In this document: piece after piece, positions 42,434-51,888 of the stretch
How the letters are laid out: each line of letters begins with the position of its first letter
Position numbering within the stretch: position 1 is the stretch's first letter
From: Desulfomonile tiedjei
GTDB taxonomy: Bacteria; Desulfobacterota; Desulfomonilia; Desulfomonilales; Desulfomonilaceae
DNA length: 64,000 nt
Direction of reading: 5' to 3'
Assembly (NCBI GenBank): GCA_016212925.1
Contig: JACRDF010000052.1
Location: 1-64,000, forward strand
Position numbers and translations under genes: made by a program
The notes under the pieces: generated by a model
Seen by the model: only the letters and a program-made list of their open reading frames with translations
Told to the model about the DNA's origin: nothing
The model's database searches: none

Positions 42434-42462
42434 TCTATGCCATACGCTGGGTACGCTGTCAA
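42434..42462 (-). promoter_or_regulatory. Candidate promoter of the second GntR regulator
   Basis: Minus-strand TTGACA (42457-42462) with 17-bp spacer and a weak -10 CATAGA (42434-42439). Adjacent are a 10-bp palindrome caaatatttg (42473-42482) and two direct copies of tggcttatt (42481 and 42499, 18 bp apart), possible regulator sites in the divergent intergenic region. Confidence 0.4.
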
Positions 42463-42613
42463 GAAAAACAGTCAAATATTTGGCTTATTCCTAATAGCTG
42501 GCTTATTGTGGTAGTAAGTAACAGCGAACGTCACGAGAAGGCTTAGTTTGCCCAAGACACCATCAACATGACCAAACTTGAGGACCGCGATAAATGAAAA
42601 ATGGAGCCAAGCA

Positions 42614-43474
42614 ATGGATTTGAAGCATACCCGATACGAGGTAAACAGAGGCGTTGCCACGGTAACACTTTACCGCCCTGAGCAGATGAACGCGTTCACG
42701 CCGGATATGGCCGGGGACCTGCTGGAGATTTTCGTCAACGCGGATCAAGACGACTCGGTCCGAGCCGTCGTTGTCACCGGAGCGGGCCAGGCTTTTTGTG
42801 CAGGAGCAGACCTGTCGCACGGCTCTTCCACCTTCGACTTCTCCGAGAACGAAGGCAAGAAGGTCTCGATAAGCGAACACCGAGATCGAGGAGGCAAAGT
42901 CGCCCTGGCAATTTTCAACTGCCGTAAGCCGGTTATCGCAGCAATAAACGGCCATGCCGTGGGAATAGGGATTACGATGACCCTGCCTATGGATATCCGA
43001 ATTGTTGCAGCGGATGCCAAAATCGGCTTCGTTTTTGCGCGCCGCGGGGTAGTGCCGGAAGCCTGCTCGTCTTGGTTTCTGCCTCGCATTGTGGGTGTTT
43101 CCAGGGCTGCGGAAATCTTACTCACCGGACGAATCTTTCCAGCCGAAGAAAACGCGGCCCCTGGATTGTTCAATTACGTGCTTCCGCGTGAGGCCGTATT
43201 GCCCAAGGCGTTGGAAATTGCAAGCGAAATTGCGGAACGCACGTCAGCGGTTTCGGTTGCCCTCAGCAAGGCTCTTCTCTGGCACGGTCTCGCGGAAAAG
43301 GACCCGCAGTCCACGCATCTTGTTGACTCCAAGTGTATGTATTGGTGCGGTCGAGAGAAAGACGCGGCCGAAGGGGTCCGGAGCTTCCTGGACAAGCGAC
43401 CTCCGAAGTTCACGATGAGTCCCACAAACGATATGCCTGACTTTTATCCGTGGTGGAAAGAGCCCAAGGTATAG
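42614..43474 (+). CDS. Enoyl-CoA hydratase/isomerase (crotonase) family protein
   Basis: 286-residue crotonase-fold protein. The oxyanion-hole segments are GAGQAFCAGADL and INGHAVGIGITMTLP, and the second catalytic Glu position is kept in RRGVVPEACSSWFLP. Family members hydrate enoyl-CoAs, isomerise double bonds or hydrolyse CoA esters. The start is set at ATG 42614, with GGAG upstream. It is divergent from the GntR regulator and may process an acyl-CoA from the adjacent pathways, but the link is only positional. Confidence 0.85.
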   Translation: MDLKHTRYEVNRGVATVTLYRPEQMNAFTPDMAGDLLEIFVNADQDDSVRAVVVTGAGQAFCAGADLSHGSSTFDFSENEGKKVSISEHRDRGGKVALAIFNCRKPVIAAINGHAVGIGITMTLPMDIRIVAADAKIGFVFARRGVVPEACSSWFLPRIVGVSRAAEILLTGRIFPAEENAAPGLFNYVLPREAVLPKALEIASEIAERTSAVSVALSKALLWHGLAEKDPQSTHLVDSKCMYWCGREKDAAEGVRSFLDKRPPKFTMSPTNDMPDFYPWWKEPKV

Positions 43475-43654
43475 TCTTGTACGGATCGGGTTTGATTCCA
43501 ATGTCCTCTTGTATTAATAGCGTCGAGCAATTGGTTCATGTTCGGCCCCAGGCACATATCCTTCCCTACGAATGCCACGCTTGCGGACCGGCTGGCCTTA
43601 CTCGGGAGATATCGGGCGCTCCTGAATTCATGAGACGCAACTGACGAGGTTGAC

Positions 43655-45247
43655 TTGGAACACTTCTCGTATGACGTTTTGGTGCTTGGTAGTGGGGCCG
43701 CGGGCCTCAGGGCGGCTATAGCGGCGCGTGAGGCAGGGCTTGGAGTCTGCGTGGTTTCAAAGGGAAGCCCCGGCAAATCCACTTGCACCGGTGTCAGTGC
43801 CGGGGTAATGGCGGGCTCTGTGGATGCAGGCGCAACTCATGCGCACCTTGAGCGCACCCTCCAGTCCGGCCGCGGGATAAACCAACGAGAACTTGCTGAG
43901 GTACTGGTTTCAGAGGCCCCTCTGCGGTTGGATGAATTGCGCAGGTGGGGTATCTCCGGTGAATTTCGGAACGGGTACCTTTTTTCCGGGGGACGCGCGC
44001 CGGTGCAAGGGGAGGCGCTCGTCCATTGTCTTCTCAAAAAGGCTCAGGAATTGGGTGCCCAGTTCATGGGCAATCTTTTGGCCACCGATCTGGTCATGGA
44101 AGGCGGATCTGCCGGAATAACCGCATATTCGCAGGCATCGGGGACATGGATTGCCATCACGGCCAAAGCAGCGGTCTTGGCCACCGGCGGAGCGGCCGCG
44201 CTGTATCTGCGAAATGACAATCCGAAGCGCATGCTGGGCGAAGGATATCGACTAGCTCTTGGAGCAGGTGCGGTACTTCAGGACCTGGAATTTGTGCAGT
44301 TCTACCCGTTGTGTCTGGCCGAAGCGGGATTGGCACCACTGGTAATTCCTCCGAGACTTGCCGACTGCGGGCGACTGATGAACGAGCTAGGCGAAGACCT
44401 TCTCGAAAAGCATGGCATTCAAGAGCGCCCTGCAGGGGAACGGGCGCGGGATCGCCTGTCCCAGGGACTCTTCACGGAGATGTATCGAAACGGCCACGAG
44501 GCCTTGCTCGACCTGAGTAACCTGACCGACGAGCAGTGGCGTATTGACCCTTTCTCCGCGTCCATGAGCCACTTGCTGGGAGAGAATTGTGGAGCGATGT
44601 CCCGCCCGGTGAGGGTTGCCCCTGCTGCTCATCACACTATGGGAGGAGTCAGTATCAACCGCGCCGGGGAAACATCGGTTCAGGGTCTGTTTGCTGCAGG
44701 GGAAGTCACAGGTGGGCTCCACGGCGCGAACCGGATGGGTGGAAATGCTTTGAGCGAAACCCTTGTTTTCGGGGCAAGGGCCGGAAGCTCCGCGGCTGAT
44801 TGGGCCAAACACGGAAGCGACAAGCATTGGCGATCGATTTTGACGCGTTTGACCGACCGCCGTGAGAGCAAGGAAACCGCCAAACCCACTGTGGCCGAAC
44901 TTCGAAAAAGGCTCAGAGAGATCATGTGGCAGGATGGCGGAATCATACGCAACCGAGAGGGGCTCATTCGAGCATCAGAAGCTGTGCAAGAAATACGCGA
45001 AGAGGTCGGGGAAGCTGCCGCTGGGCAAGAGGGCTCAGACCTGGCCAGTACCCTCGAATTGAGTTCCGCTACAAGAGTGGCCGGTCTCATCCTCGATGGG
45101 GCGCTGAGAAGGCAAGAGAGTCGTGGCGCACACTGTCGCGAAGATTTCCCTGAACAAGACGACGATAAGTGGCGGGGACATCTTCAGGTCCATATCAACG
45201 CCAACGGAGAGGATGTCTGGAAATTTGAGCCAAACTTGCCTTCATGA
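43655..45247 (+). CDS. FAD-dependent oxidoreductase of the fumarate reductase/succinate dehydrogenase flavoprotein family
   Basis: 530-residue flavoprotein. The FAD-binding N-terminus is DVLVLGSGAAGLRAAIAARE. Family active-site and flavin segments are HHTMGGVSIN, GLFAAGEVTGGLHGANRMGG and NALSETLVFG; the first contains the His-His-Thr of fumarate/succinate or aspartate oxidases. A C-terminal helical domain follows from about residue 410. L-aspartate oxidase (NadB) is related, but its typical GLHGANRLASNSL is GLHGANRMGGNAL here. A fumarate reductase-like or unassigned alpha-carboxylate dehydrogenase is more likely. TTG 43655 follows GAGGT. No partner Fe-S or membrane-anchor subunit is adjacent. 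Confidence 0.85.
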   Translation: MEHFSYDVLVLGSGAAGLRAAIAAREAGLGVCVVSKGSPGKSTCTGVSAGVMAGSVDAGATHAHLERTLQSGRGINQRELAEVLVSEAPLRLDELRRWGISGEFRNGYLFSGGRAPVQGEALVHCLLKKAQELGAQFMGNLLATDLVMEGGSAGITAYSQASGTWIAITAKAAVLATGGAAALYLRNDNPKRMLGEGYRLALGAGAVLQDLEFVQFYPLCLAEAGLAPLVIPPRLADCGRLMNELGEDLLEKHGIQERPAGERARDRLSQGLFTEMYRNGHEALLDLSNLTDEQWRIDPFSASMSHLLGENCGAMSRPVRVAPAAHHTMGGVSINRAGETSVQGLFAAGEVTGGLHGANRMGGNALSETLVFGARAGSSAADWAKHGSDKHWRSILTRLTDRRESKETAKPTVAELRKRLREIMWQDGGIIRNREGLIRASEAVQEIREEVGEAAAGQEGSDLASTLELSSATRVAGLILDGALRRQESRGAHCREDFPEQDDDKWRGHLQVHINANGEDVWKFEPNLPS

Positions 45248-45534
45248 TAGCAAACACGGCGGGAACAGAGCCCCGCGACTCCCCGTATTGGGTAGCGGCC
45301 GGCGTCCCTGCCGGCCCTCGATAATCCCGCCTGTTTGATCGTGAATTGGAATGAACGCTGTAGAGGAACAGCACGGAGAACAATGTGTTTGAAAAGGGGC
45401 TCGAAATCCGCAAGGCCGTCCTGCCGTGGCTTGACAAACACGCCATATCAGCCTATAACGAGCAGTAGGCACAGAAATTGGGCCGCAGTTTGGCGGACAT
45501 TCGGAAAGCGAACAAAGCCTTGAGAAAAAGACCG
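45248..45534. other. Intergenic stretch with a GC-rich hairpin
   Basis: A hairpin at 45297-45316 (arm ggccggc, loop gtccct) follows the flavoprotein gene and may end its transcript. Nothing else is recognised; short reading frames here lack ribosome sites. Confidence 0.45.
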
Positions 45535-45960
45535 ATGCATGCGTGTGTGCTGCTCCTCTGTTACGGCCTGATGCTGTGGGTCGCGGCATTTCACACCCAT
45601 GAATGCCGTCATGAGAAGGACCAGGCGCAGACCGGGACAACAGAGGCTTTGCAACCCAACATTCCGGCTCAATTGGTGTCTCTCGCGAAAGCCTATCTGT
45701 GCAGCGGTTCGAGTCCGTCAGAAGCCTTTAGTGAGCATTGCTGTATTGATTCGGGGCTCAGAGACTGCGATCAGACACAGTTCGTGCCCAGGAGCCGCCG
45801 GGCAATAGAAAAAAGCTCTTTGGATGGCTTGCCTCTGGGGCTCTTGGTGGGCGGCGAGCCGGAATCGGGTTTTGGGCTTGATTTAGGCCCCTGGAAACCC
45901 CGCCCCTTTTCCTTCCTTTCTCCCCTTGCGTCCATTCGTTCTGTCCGTCTTTTGATCTGA
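45535..45960 (+). CDS. Small putative exported Cys/His-containing protein, upstream of the metal-efflux genes
   Basis: About 141 residues from ATG 45535. It has a hydrophobic N-terminal segment (MHACVLLLCYGLMLWVAAFH) like a signal peptide or anchor, directly followed by THECRHEK, then scattered Cys (YLCSG, EHCCID, RDCDQ). This composition and its place before CzcB/CzcA-like genes suggest a periplasmic metal-responsive or metal-sequestering protein, but I recognise no family. The ribosome site is weak, and a TTG at 45478 gives a longer form. Confidence 0.5.
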   Translation: MHACVLLLCYGLMLWVAAFHTHECRHEKDQAQTGTTEALQPNIPAQLVSLAKAYLCSGSSPSEAFSEHCCIDSGLRDCDQTQFVPRSRRAIEKSSLDGLPLGLLVGGEPESGFGLDLGPWKPRPFSFLSPLASIRSVRLLI

Positions 45961-46193
45961 CCAAATCTTTTTCTTAGCAACCCAAGTTCCGAAAAGACTT
46001 TTTGTGGCTGTGGCGTGAAACGTCACGGGCTTTGCCAAGCTCTAACCTGATCGATGTAACCCGCGGCAAGACGGGTCGTCGATTTGCGTCGCGCAGCATC
46101 GGGTTATTGGGGCTACTTGGGTAACTCGATCGGACCGGCCAAAAATCGGTGGGGCAGGCAGGGAGCTTGTCCACCTCTGGAGGAGGCATCGAA

Positions 46194-46418
46194 ATGGGAA
46201 GACTCATTGCTACACTGGCGATAGCCCTGACTGTTGCGGTGTGGTTCGACTCGGCCCTGGCCGCGGGGAATCACAGGTTTGAACTCGACCGCAAGGCAAA
46301 ACAGGTGCAGACCTGGCAAGAAGCCCAGGATAAGCGTTTCAAGGCCCTTGAAGCAGAATCGACTAAGTTTCTGAAAAAGATAGAATCGGAAAATCAACTT
46401 AGAGAGCCTGTCCGGTGA
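46194..46418 (+). CDS. Small exported coiled-coil protein, unknown function
   Basis: 74 residues. A signal peptide (MGRLIATLAIALTVAVWFDS, cleaved after about ALA) is followed by a short, charged helical segment (FELDRKAKQVQTWQEAQDKR, then ALEAESTKFLKKIESE). GGAGGAG nine bases upstream strongly supports the start. It sits between the small Cys/His protein and the efflux adaptor in the same orientation, so it may be a periplasmic accessory of the efflux system. Confidence 0.6.
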   Translation: MGRLIATLAIALTVAVWFDSALAAGNHRFELDRKAKQVQTWQEAQDKRFKALEAESTKFLKKIESENQLREPVR

Positions 46419-46611
46419 AGTGTCAGTCGATGAGCGGCGGCGATGCCGTTGCCGCTTGAAAACGACCTTTCGCCCTCTAGCATCTTCTCGTGAAAGGGCA
46501 AGGCCTACCGTGCCCTGAGGAGGCAAGGGAAATGCTCCATTCAGGCCTCCACATCATTGAGGATTTAACGACACCAGCGGTCCTCTGAAAGGTACCACTG
46601 GGGAGTACAAC

Positions 46612-48138
46612 ATGAATAGGAAAGAACTGATCGGTATCCTGGCAGTAGTTTTCGCAGGTCTGCTGATGGCGGTCGCACTGAGTTTCTCTGCAAAGAAAGC
46701 CTCCAGGAGCGGCCACGATCACGGTGATGGTCATGATCACGGCGCACACGGCAGCGAACATGCGGGCCACGCACACGAAGGTCCGAACGGCGGCAAAATA
46801 CTCAAAGAGGGAAATCTTCAGCTCGAAGTATTGGTCCACGAGAAAGGGACCGCTCCGCACTTTCGGGTCTTTTGTACGAACGACCAGAAGCGGCTCGATC
46901 CCAAGGAGGTGAAAGTCTCCATCGAGTTGAGACGCCTCGGTGACAGGGTGAGCGTTTTTGAGCTTGTGCCGGACAAGGACTTCCTCTTTAGCCGGGAAGA
47001 GGTGGAGGAACCGCATTCTTTCGAAGTTAAGGTCTTTGCGGAACGAGCGGGCGAGAAGTTCGAATGGGAATACTGGAAAATAGAGGACCGGCTGGAACTG
47101 ACCCCTCAACTGGCCACCAAGGTGGGACTTGAAACAGACACCGCCGGCCCCGGGAAAATTAGATCAGTTAAGGAAATGCCGGGAGAGATCGTCTTCAATG
47201 CGGACCGGATAACTCACATCGTGCCCCGCGTGCCGGGCGTAGTCCACCAGGTGCTCAAGAACTTGGGCGACACGGTTCACCCGGGCGAGGTCATAGCAGT
47301 CATTGACAGTCGAGAACTGGGCGAGGCCAAGAGCAAGTATCTCGTGGCATTGGAGCGACAAAAACTGGCCCGCTACAACTTTGAAAGGGCGCAGCGCCTT
47401 TGGGACAAGGAGACTATCCCGGAAAAGGAATTCCTGACTGCGCAAAAAAACTATCTAGAAGAGAAAATCGAACAGAATGCGGCAGCGCGCAAGCTCATGA
47501 CAATGGGCCTGTCCGACAGTGAAGTTGAATCGCTATCGTCAAGCTCTCTGAAAGACCTAACGCACTTCACCCTCCGAGCACCGTTAGAGGGCGTTGTCGT
47601 GAGAAAGCATCTGTCACCGGGCGAGTGGGTAAAAGAAGACGCGGAGATATACATGATCGCTGATCTCTCGACAGTGTGGGTTGAAATAACCGTATATGCA
47701 AAGGATTTGGACACAGTTCGGTTAGGGCAGCGCGCAACGGTCAAGTACGATTCCTCCGGACTCGAAGCCTCCGGCACTGTCTCCTACCTCGGCCCTGTCG
47801 TAGGTGAAGAGACGCGTACCGCCAAGGGCCGGGTTGTGGTCCCCAATCCGGACCAGAAATGGCGTCCCGGTATGTTCGTGAAGGTCGCAGTGGAGAGCGA
47901 AGAGGTCTCGGCACCCGTAGTGGTCCTTACCGATGCAATTCAGAGCCACCGAAACCTGTCCGGCGTCTTCGTCAAATATGAAGATGAGTATGAGTTTCGT
48001 CCTTTGGTACTCGGGCGGAGCGACAATCGATTCACCGAGGTGATCAAAGGGTTGTCGCCTGGAGAGGCCTACGTGTCCCGCAACGGTTTCATCCTGAAGG
48101 CCGAGCTGGGCAAAGCCGGCATGTCCCATCAGCACTAG
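46612..48138 (+). CDS. Heavy-metal efflux RND periplasmic adaptor (CzcB-like)
   Basis: 508-residue membrane-fusion protein. One N-terminal membrane anchor (ELIGILAVVFAGLLMAVALS) is followed by a His-rich metal-binding stretch (HDHGDGHDHGAHGSEHAGHA) at about residues 40-60. A CzcB-type beta domain, a lipoyl half-motif (PRVPGVVHQVLKNLGDTVHP), an alpha-helical hairpin and a barrel domain follow (FTLRAPLEGVVVRKHLSPGE). It bridges the inner-membrane pump to an outer-membrane channel and can pre-bind metal. GGGGAG precedes ATG 46612; the pump gene starts 10 bp after its stop. Confidence 0.92.
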   Translation: MNRKELIGILAVVFAGLLMAVALSFSAKKASRSGHDHGDGHDHGAHGSEHAGHAHEGPNGGKILKEGNLQLEVLVHEKGTAPHFRVFCTNDQKRLDPKEVKVSIELRRLGDRVSVFELVPDKDFLFSREEVEEPHSFEVKVFAERAGEKFEWEYWKIEDRLELTPQLATKVGLETDTAGPGKIRSVKEMPGEIVFNADRITHIVPRVPGVVHQVLKNLGDTVHPGEVIAVIDSRELGEAKSKYLVALERQKLARYNFERAQRLWDKETIPEKEFLTAQKNYLEEKIEQNAAARKLMTMGLSDSEVESLSSSSLKDLTHFTLRAPLEGVVVRKHLSPGEWVKEDAEIYMIADLSTVWVEITVYAKDLDTVRLGQRATVKYDSSGLEASGTVSYLGPVVGEETRTAKGRVVVPNPDQKWRPGMFVKVAVESEEVSAPVVVLTDAIQSHRNLSGVFVKYEDEYEFRPLVLGRSDNRFTEVIKGLSPGEAYVSRNGFILKAELGKAGMSHQH

Positions 48139-48148
48139 GAGTCGTGGA

Positions 48149-51100
48149 ATGATAGGCCGAATCCTTGAGTTTTCCATCGAGCACCGGTGGATTATGGTCG
48201 GTATAACCCTCATCATGGCCGGAGTAGGCATCTATAATTTGGGACGAATCAATATTGATGCCGTGCCCGATATAACCAACGTTCAGGTCCAGGTGACGGC
48301 TCAGGCATCCGGCCTTTCACCCCTTGAAGTTGAACAGCGGATCACGTTTCCTGTGGAAACCGGGCTCGCGGGGCTTCCAGGGCTCGTAAAGACGAGATCG
48401 CTCTCGCAGTATGGCATTGCCCTGGTCACCGCAATATTTGAAGACAACATCGACATTTATTTCGCCAGGCGACTGGTAAGCGAGAGGATACAGGAAATTA
48501 AGGGAAAGCTTCCGGCCGGAATAGAGCCCATGATGGGTCCAATTTCAACCGGTCTGGGAGAAATCTTTATGTGGACCGTCGAGGCGCTGCCCGGCGCGAC
48601 AAAACCCGACGGCACGGCCTATACCTTGACCGACTTGCGAACGATTCAGGATTGGATCATCAGGCCGCAACTGCGCAACACGCCCGGGGTAACCGAGATA
48701 AACACCATCGGCGGATTCGACAAGCAATTCCATGTTACACCGGACCCGTACAAGCTCATTTCATTAGAGCTGACATTCAAAGACGTGCTCACCGCGCTTG
48801 AAGCCAACAACGCCAATGTCGGAGCAGGGTACGTGGAACGGAGCAGCGGCCAGTATCTCGTACGGGCACCCGGCCAGGTCGCTGGCGTTGAGGACATCGC
48901 GAACATCATTGTCAAAAGCTTCCATGGAACTCCGGTATTCATAAAAGACATTGCAAAGGTCCATTTGGGCAAGGAACTCCGGACGGGCGCTGCAACCAAG
49001 GATGGGGAAGAAACGGTCCTCGGCACGGTTTTCATGCTCATAGGGGAAAACAGCCGGATCGTGTCGGAAAGGGCAGCAAAAAAACTGGAGGAAATAAATA
49101 GGTCCTTGCCGAAAGGGGTGGTTGCCAAACCAGTCTATAACCGTACTGCGTTGGTGGACAAGACCATTGACACGGTGCGAAAGAGCCTCACTGAAGGGGC
49201 CGTGCTCGTAATCATCGTTTTGCTGCTTTTCTTGGGAAATATCAGAGCTGCCTTTGTAACTGCTTTAGTTATACCTCTGTCCATGTTGTTTACGGCAACA
49301 GGAATGGCTACGAGCAAGCTGAGCGCGAATCTGATGAGTCTGGGCGCCATCGACTTCGGGATTATCGTGGACGGTGCCGTGGTAATCGTCGAGAACTGCG
49401 CGCGCAAAGTCGCCGAGGCCCAGGCGGTCCTTGGGCGGCCGCCCGATCGCAGTGAACGAGTAGGGATTATCTGGGAGGCGTCGCAGGAAGTCAGAAAGCC
49501 CATGCTCTTTGGCGAGCTAATCATCATGATAGTGTACTTGCCGATTCTGACTCTGACAGGCGTTGAAGGGAAAATGTTCACGCCTATGGCATTGACCGTG
49601 CTCTTGGCTTTGACGGGCGCCACTATCCTATCTTTCACTTTCGTGCCCGCTGCGGTCACCCTTTTTCTGTCCTCAGGTATGTCCCATAAGGACAATCGTG
49701 TGACCGGTTGGGCCAAGGAACTTTATACACCGATTCTGGGGATGGCTCTTCGCTATCGCTATTTTGTGGTTGTAACGGCTGTGGTGCTTGTGGCCGTGAG
49801 TTTCCTCGCTGCCACACGCATGGGCCGAGAATTCGTGCCGACTCTCGACGAAGGCGATATCGCGGTTCATACGCTGAGAGTTCCCGACACCAGTTTGTCG
49901 CAGGCCATTGAGTCCCAATCTCTGGTGGAAAAGACCATACTGGCTGCTTTTCCTCAGGTGGAGACCATTTTTGGCCGCCTGGGCACATCCGAGGTGGCTA
50001 CCGAACCTCATCCGCCGAGCATCGGAGACAAAACAATGATGCTCAAGCCGCGAAACGACTGGCCTGATCCTTCGTTGGACAAAGACGATCTTGTCAAGCA
50101 AATCGAGGCTGAGGCGAACAAGCTGCCGGGTGCGAACTTCGAATTTAGCCAGCCGATTCGGATGCGTTTCAACCATTTGCTGGCGGGGGTCCTCAGCGAC
50201 GTCGCGGTCAAAGTCTTTGGAGATGACATGGATGTCATGCTCGACAAGGCTGAGGAGGTTGCCGCCCGTGTGAAGAAGATACCGGGAGCGAGCCACGTAA
50301 AGGTCGAACAGGTGGTGGGGCTTCCGATTCTTACCGTCAAGATCAAGCGTGACGAAATGGTCAGATATGGACTTAACATGTCCGACGTACAGGAAGTGGT
50401 TGAAATCGCGGTGGGCGGAAAATCCGCAGGACAGGTTTTTGAAGGTGACCGCAGATTTGATATAGTCGTCCGCCTTCAAGAGGACCTGCGCACCGATCTG
50501 GAGGCCATGAAGCGGCTCCCGGTGCCCATGCCGAAACAGGAATTGGCGGGCAAAGGGCTGGTTTCTACGGCCGGAATGACCGAAGATCGAAAGCAACGCT
50601 CCTTTGTAACGCTGGGGTCCATCGCCGATCTCGTCGTGGTGAACGGGCCCAACCAAATAAGCAGGGAAGACGGCAAACGTCGAGTCGTGGTAACCACCAA
50701 TGTGCGAGACCGTGACCTGGGATCGTTCGTCGAAGAAGCGCAGGGTGTAATAAGAAATTCCATCAATCTCCCCGCGGGATACTGGATCACCTGGGGAGGC
50801 GAGTTTGAGCAACTTATTTCTGCGGCAAAGAGGCTCCAGATTGTCGTGCCTCTGGCGCTCTTTTTGATTTTGGCTCTGTTGTTCGTTGCGTTTGGCTCCT
50901 TAAAGTACTCCTTGCTGGTGTTCACCGGCGTACCGCTTGCTCTTACAGGAGGAGTTGCTGCGCTCTGGATCAGGGACATCCCCATTTCCATATCAGCCGC
51001 GGTGGGATTCATAGCCCTGTCGGGAGTGGCGGTGCTAAATGGTCTGGTCATGGTCACGTTCATCAACAAATTGCGGGACGAAGGCAAGTCCGTGTATGAC

Positions 51101-51349
51101 GCAATCACGCAGGGTGCGCTAACGAGGCTCCGCCCGGTGCTGATGACCGCTCTTGTCGCGTCGCTGGGATTTGTCCCCATGGCGATTGCTACGGGAACAG
51201 GCGCAGAAGTCCAGAAGCCGCTCGCTACGGTCGTGATCGGAGGTTTAATTTCCAGCACGGTTTTGACTTTGCTGGTTTTGCCCGCGCTTTATGCCCTGCT
51301 TGAAAACGGGTCCAACGGCAGGGAGGAGCAGCCGACAAATAGTTTGTGA
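48149..51349 (+). CDS. Heavy-metal efflux RND pump (CzcA-like)
   Basis: 1066-residue inner-membrane proton/metal antiporter with the RND plan: two sets of six helices and two large periplasmic loops. The fourth helix carries DFGIIVDGAVVIVEN, with the two Asp and one Glu of CzcA-type exporters of Co/Zn/Cd/Ni. CusA-type Cu/Ag pumps differ here, so a divalent-metal substrate is favoured. The start at 48149 follows TAGGAG. No CzcC/TolC-like outer-membrane gene is next to it, so the pump must borrow a channel encoded elsewhere. Confidence 0.95.
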   Translation: MIGRILEFSIEHRWIMVGITLIMAGVGIYNLGRINIDAVPDITNVQVQVTAQASGLSPLEVEQRITFPVETGLAGLPGLVKTRSLSQYGIALVTAIFEDNIDIYFARRLVSERIQEIKGKLPAGIEPMMGPISTGLGEIFMWTVEALPGATKPDGTAYTLTDLRTIQDWIIRPQLRNTPGVTEINTIGGFDKQFHVTPDPYKLISLELTFKDVLTALEANNANVGAGYVERSSGQYLVRAPGQVAGVEDIANIIVKSFHGTPVFIKDIAKVHLGKELRTGAATKDGEETVLGTVFMLIGENSRIVSERAAKKLEEINRSLPKGVVAKPVYNRTALVDKTIDTVRKSLTEGAVLVIIVLLLFLGNIRAAFVTALVIPLSMLFTATGMATSKLSANLMSLGAIDFGIIVDGAVVIVENCARKVAEAQAVLGRPPDRSERVGIIWEASQEVRKPMLFGELIIMIVYLPILTLTGVEGKMFTPMALTVLLALTGATILSFTFVPAAVTLFLSSGMSHKDNRVTGWAKELYTPILGMALRYRYFVVVTAVVLVAVSFLAATRMGREFVPTLDEGDIAVHTLRVPDTSLSQAIESQSLVEKTILAAFPQVETIFGRLGTSEVATEPHPPSIGDKTMMLKPRNDWPDPSLDKDDLVKQIEAEANKLPGANFEFSQPIRMRFNHLLAGVLSDVAVKVFGDDMDVMLDKAEEVAARVKKIPGASHVKVEQVVGLPILTVKIKRDEMVRYGLNMSDVQEVVEIAVGGKSAGQVFEGDRRFDIVVRLQEDLRTDLEAMKRLPVPMPKQELAGKGLVSTAGMTEDRKQRSFVTLGSIADLVVVNGPNQISREDGKRRVVVTTNVRDRDLGSFVEEAQGVIRNSINLPAGYWITWGGEFEQLISAAKRLQIVVPLALFLILALLFVAFGSLKYSLLVFTGVPLALTGGVAALWIRDIPISISAAVGFIALSGVAVLNGLVMVTFINKLRDEGKSVYDAITQGALTRLRPVLMTALVASLGFVPMAIATGTGAEVQKPLATVVIGGLISSTVLTLLVLPALYALLENGSNGREEQPTNSL

Positions 51350-51396
51350 GAGAAATACCAATCTGCAATCAGACGCAGAATACTTCAATGAAGGAT

Positions 51397-51484
51397 CACG
51401 GACCTACTTGCGCAGGTCCGTGGCACCCAAAGCCGTGGAACATCGACGTTGTTGGGTGCCACTGACCTGGGAACCAGGTCAGTG
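51397..51484. repeat. Inverted pair of REP-like hairpins behind the efflux pump gene
   Basis: Hairpin one at 51397-51422 (arm cacggacct, loop acttgcgc) is followed by gcaccc. Hairpin two at 51460-51484 (arm cactgacctgg, loop gaa) is preceded by gggtgc. The constant gtggcaccc/gggtgccac ends face each other across a 30-bp spacer, like a bacterial interspersed mosaic element. Confidence 0.8.
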
Positions 51485-51616
51485 CCGATTGTGTCTTGAA
51501 CTGATCTTCGCCGTTTGAAAGCGATTTGATATGGACTCTATTCGATGGCTTTGAACCAATTCAAATGCCGAAAAGCGGTTTGGACACTAAAAAACAAGCT
51601 ATTCAAGGAGGAAATC

Positions 51617-51832
51617 ATGAGGAAACTTTTTGTATTGGTCGCGTTTCTATCAATTGCACTTCTTGCCGTTTCGTGGGCTGTGGCGCATCAAGCGTCCTCT
51701 GATCCGAAGGCCGCAAAAGAGCCCAAGGTATATTGCTGTCATGGAAAAGGCGACTGCGACAAAATACATACGAAAGCCGAGTGCGAGAAAGAGGGAGGAA
51801 AGGTCGTCAACCACTGCAAAGAATGCAAGTAA
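51617..51832 (+). CDS. Small exported Cys-rich protein
   Basis: 71 residues. A signal peptide (MRKLFVLVAFLSIALLAVSW, cleaved near AVA) precedes a lysine-rich linker and a compact C-terminus with six Cys and three His (VYCCHGKGDCDKIHTKAECE, then NHCKECK). AAGGAGG supports ATG 51617. The Cys/His pattern suggests metal binding or two or three disulfides. It lies downstream of the CzcA-like gene in the same direction, separated by the repeat pair. No known family recognised. Confidence 0.65.
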   Translation: MRKLFVLVAFLSIALLAVSWAVAHQASSDPKAAKEPKVYCCHGKGDCDKIHTKAECEKEGGKVVNHCKECK

Positions 51833-51888
51833 GTCAGATCTCCAGTTAATACCGATTCGCCGTAAAGAATACAACATTGCCGACAATT

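Noticed and set aside
43501-43644. Possible small gene between the enoyl-CoA hydratase and the flavoprotein (MSSCINSVEQLVHVRP...)
   Set aside because: No ribosome site and no recognised pattern; the interval probably carries only the flavoprotein leader.
45335-45523. Short frame before the exported Cys/His protein
   Set aside because: No ribosome site; composition resembles random translation of GC-rich DNA.
51397-51484. CRISPR array
   Set aside because: Only two hairpins with different stems and no repeated spacers; constant ends are inverted, not direct.
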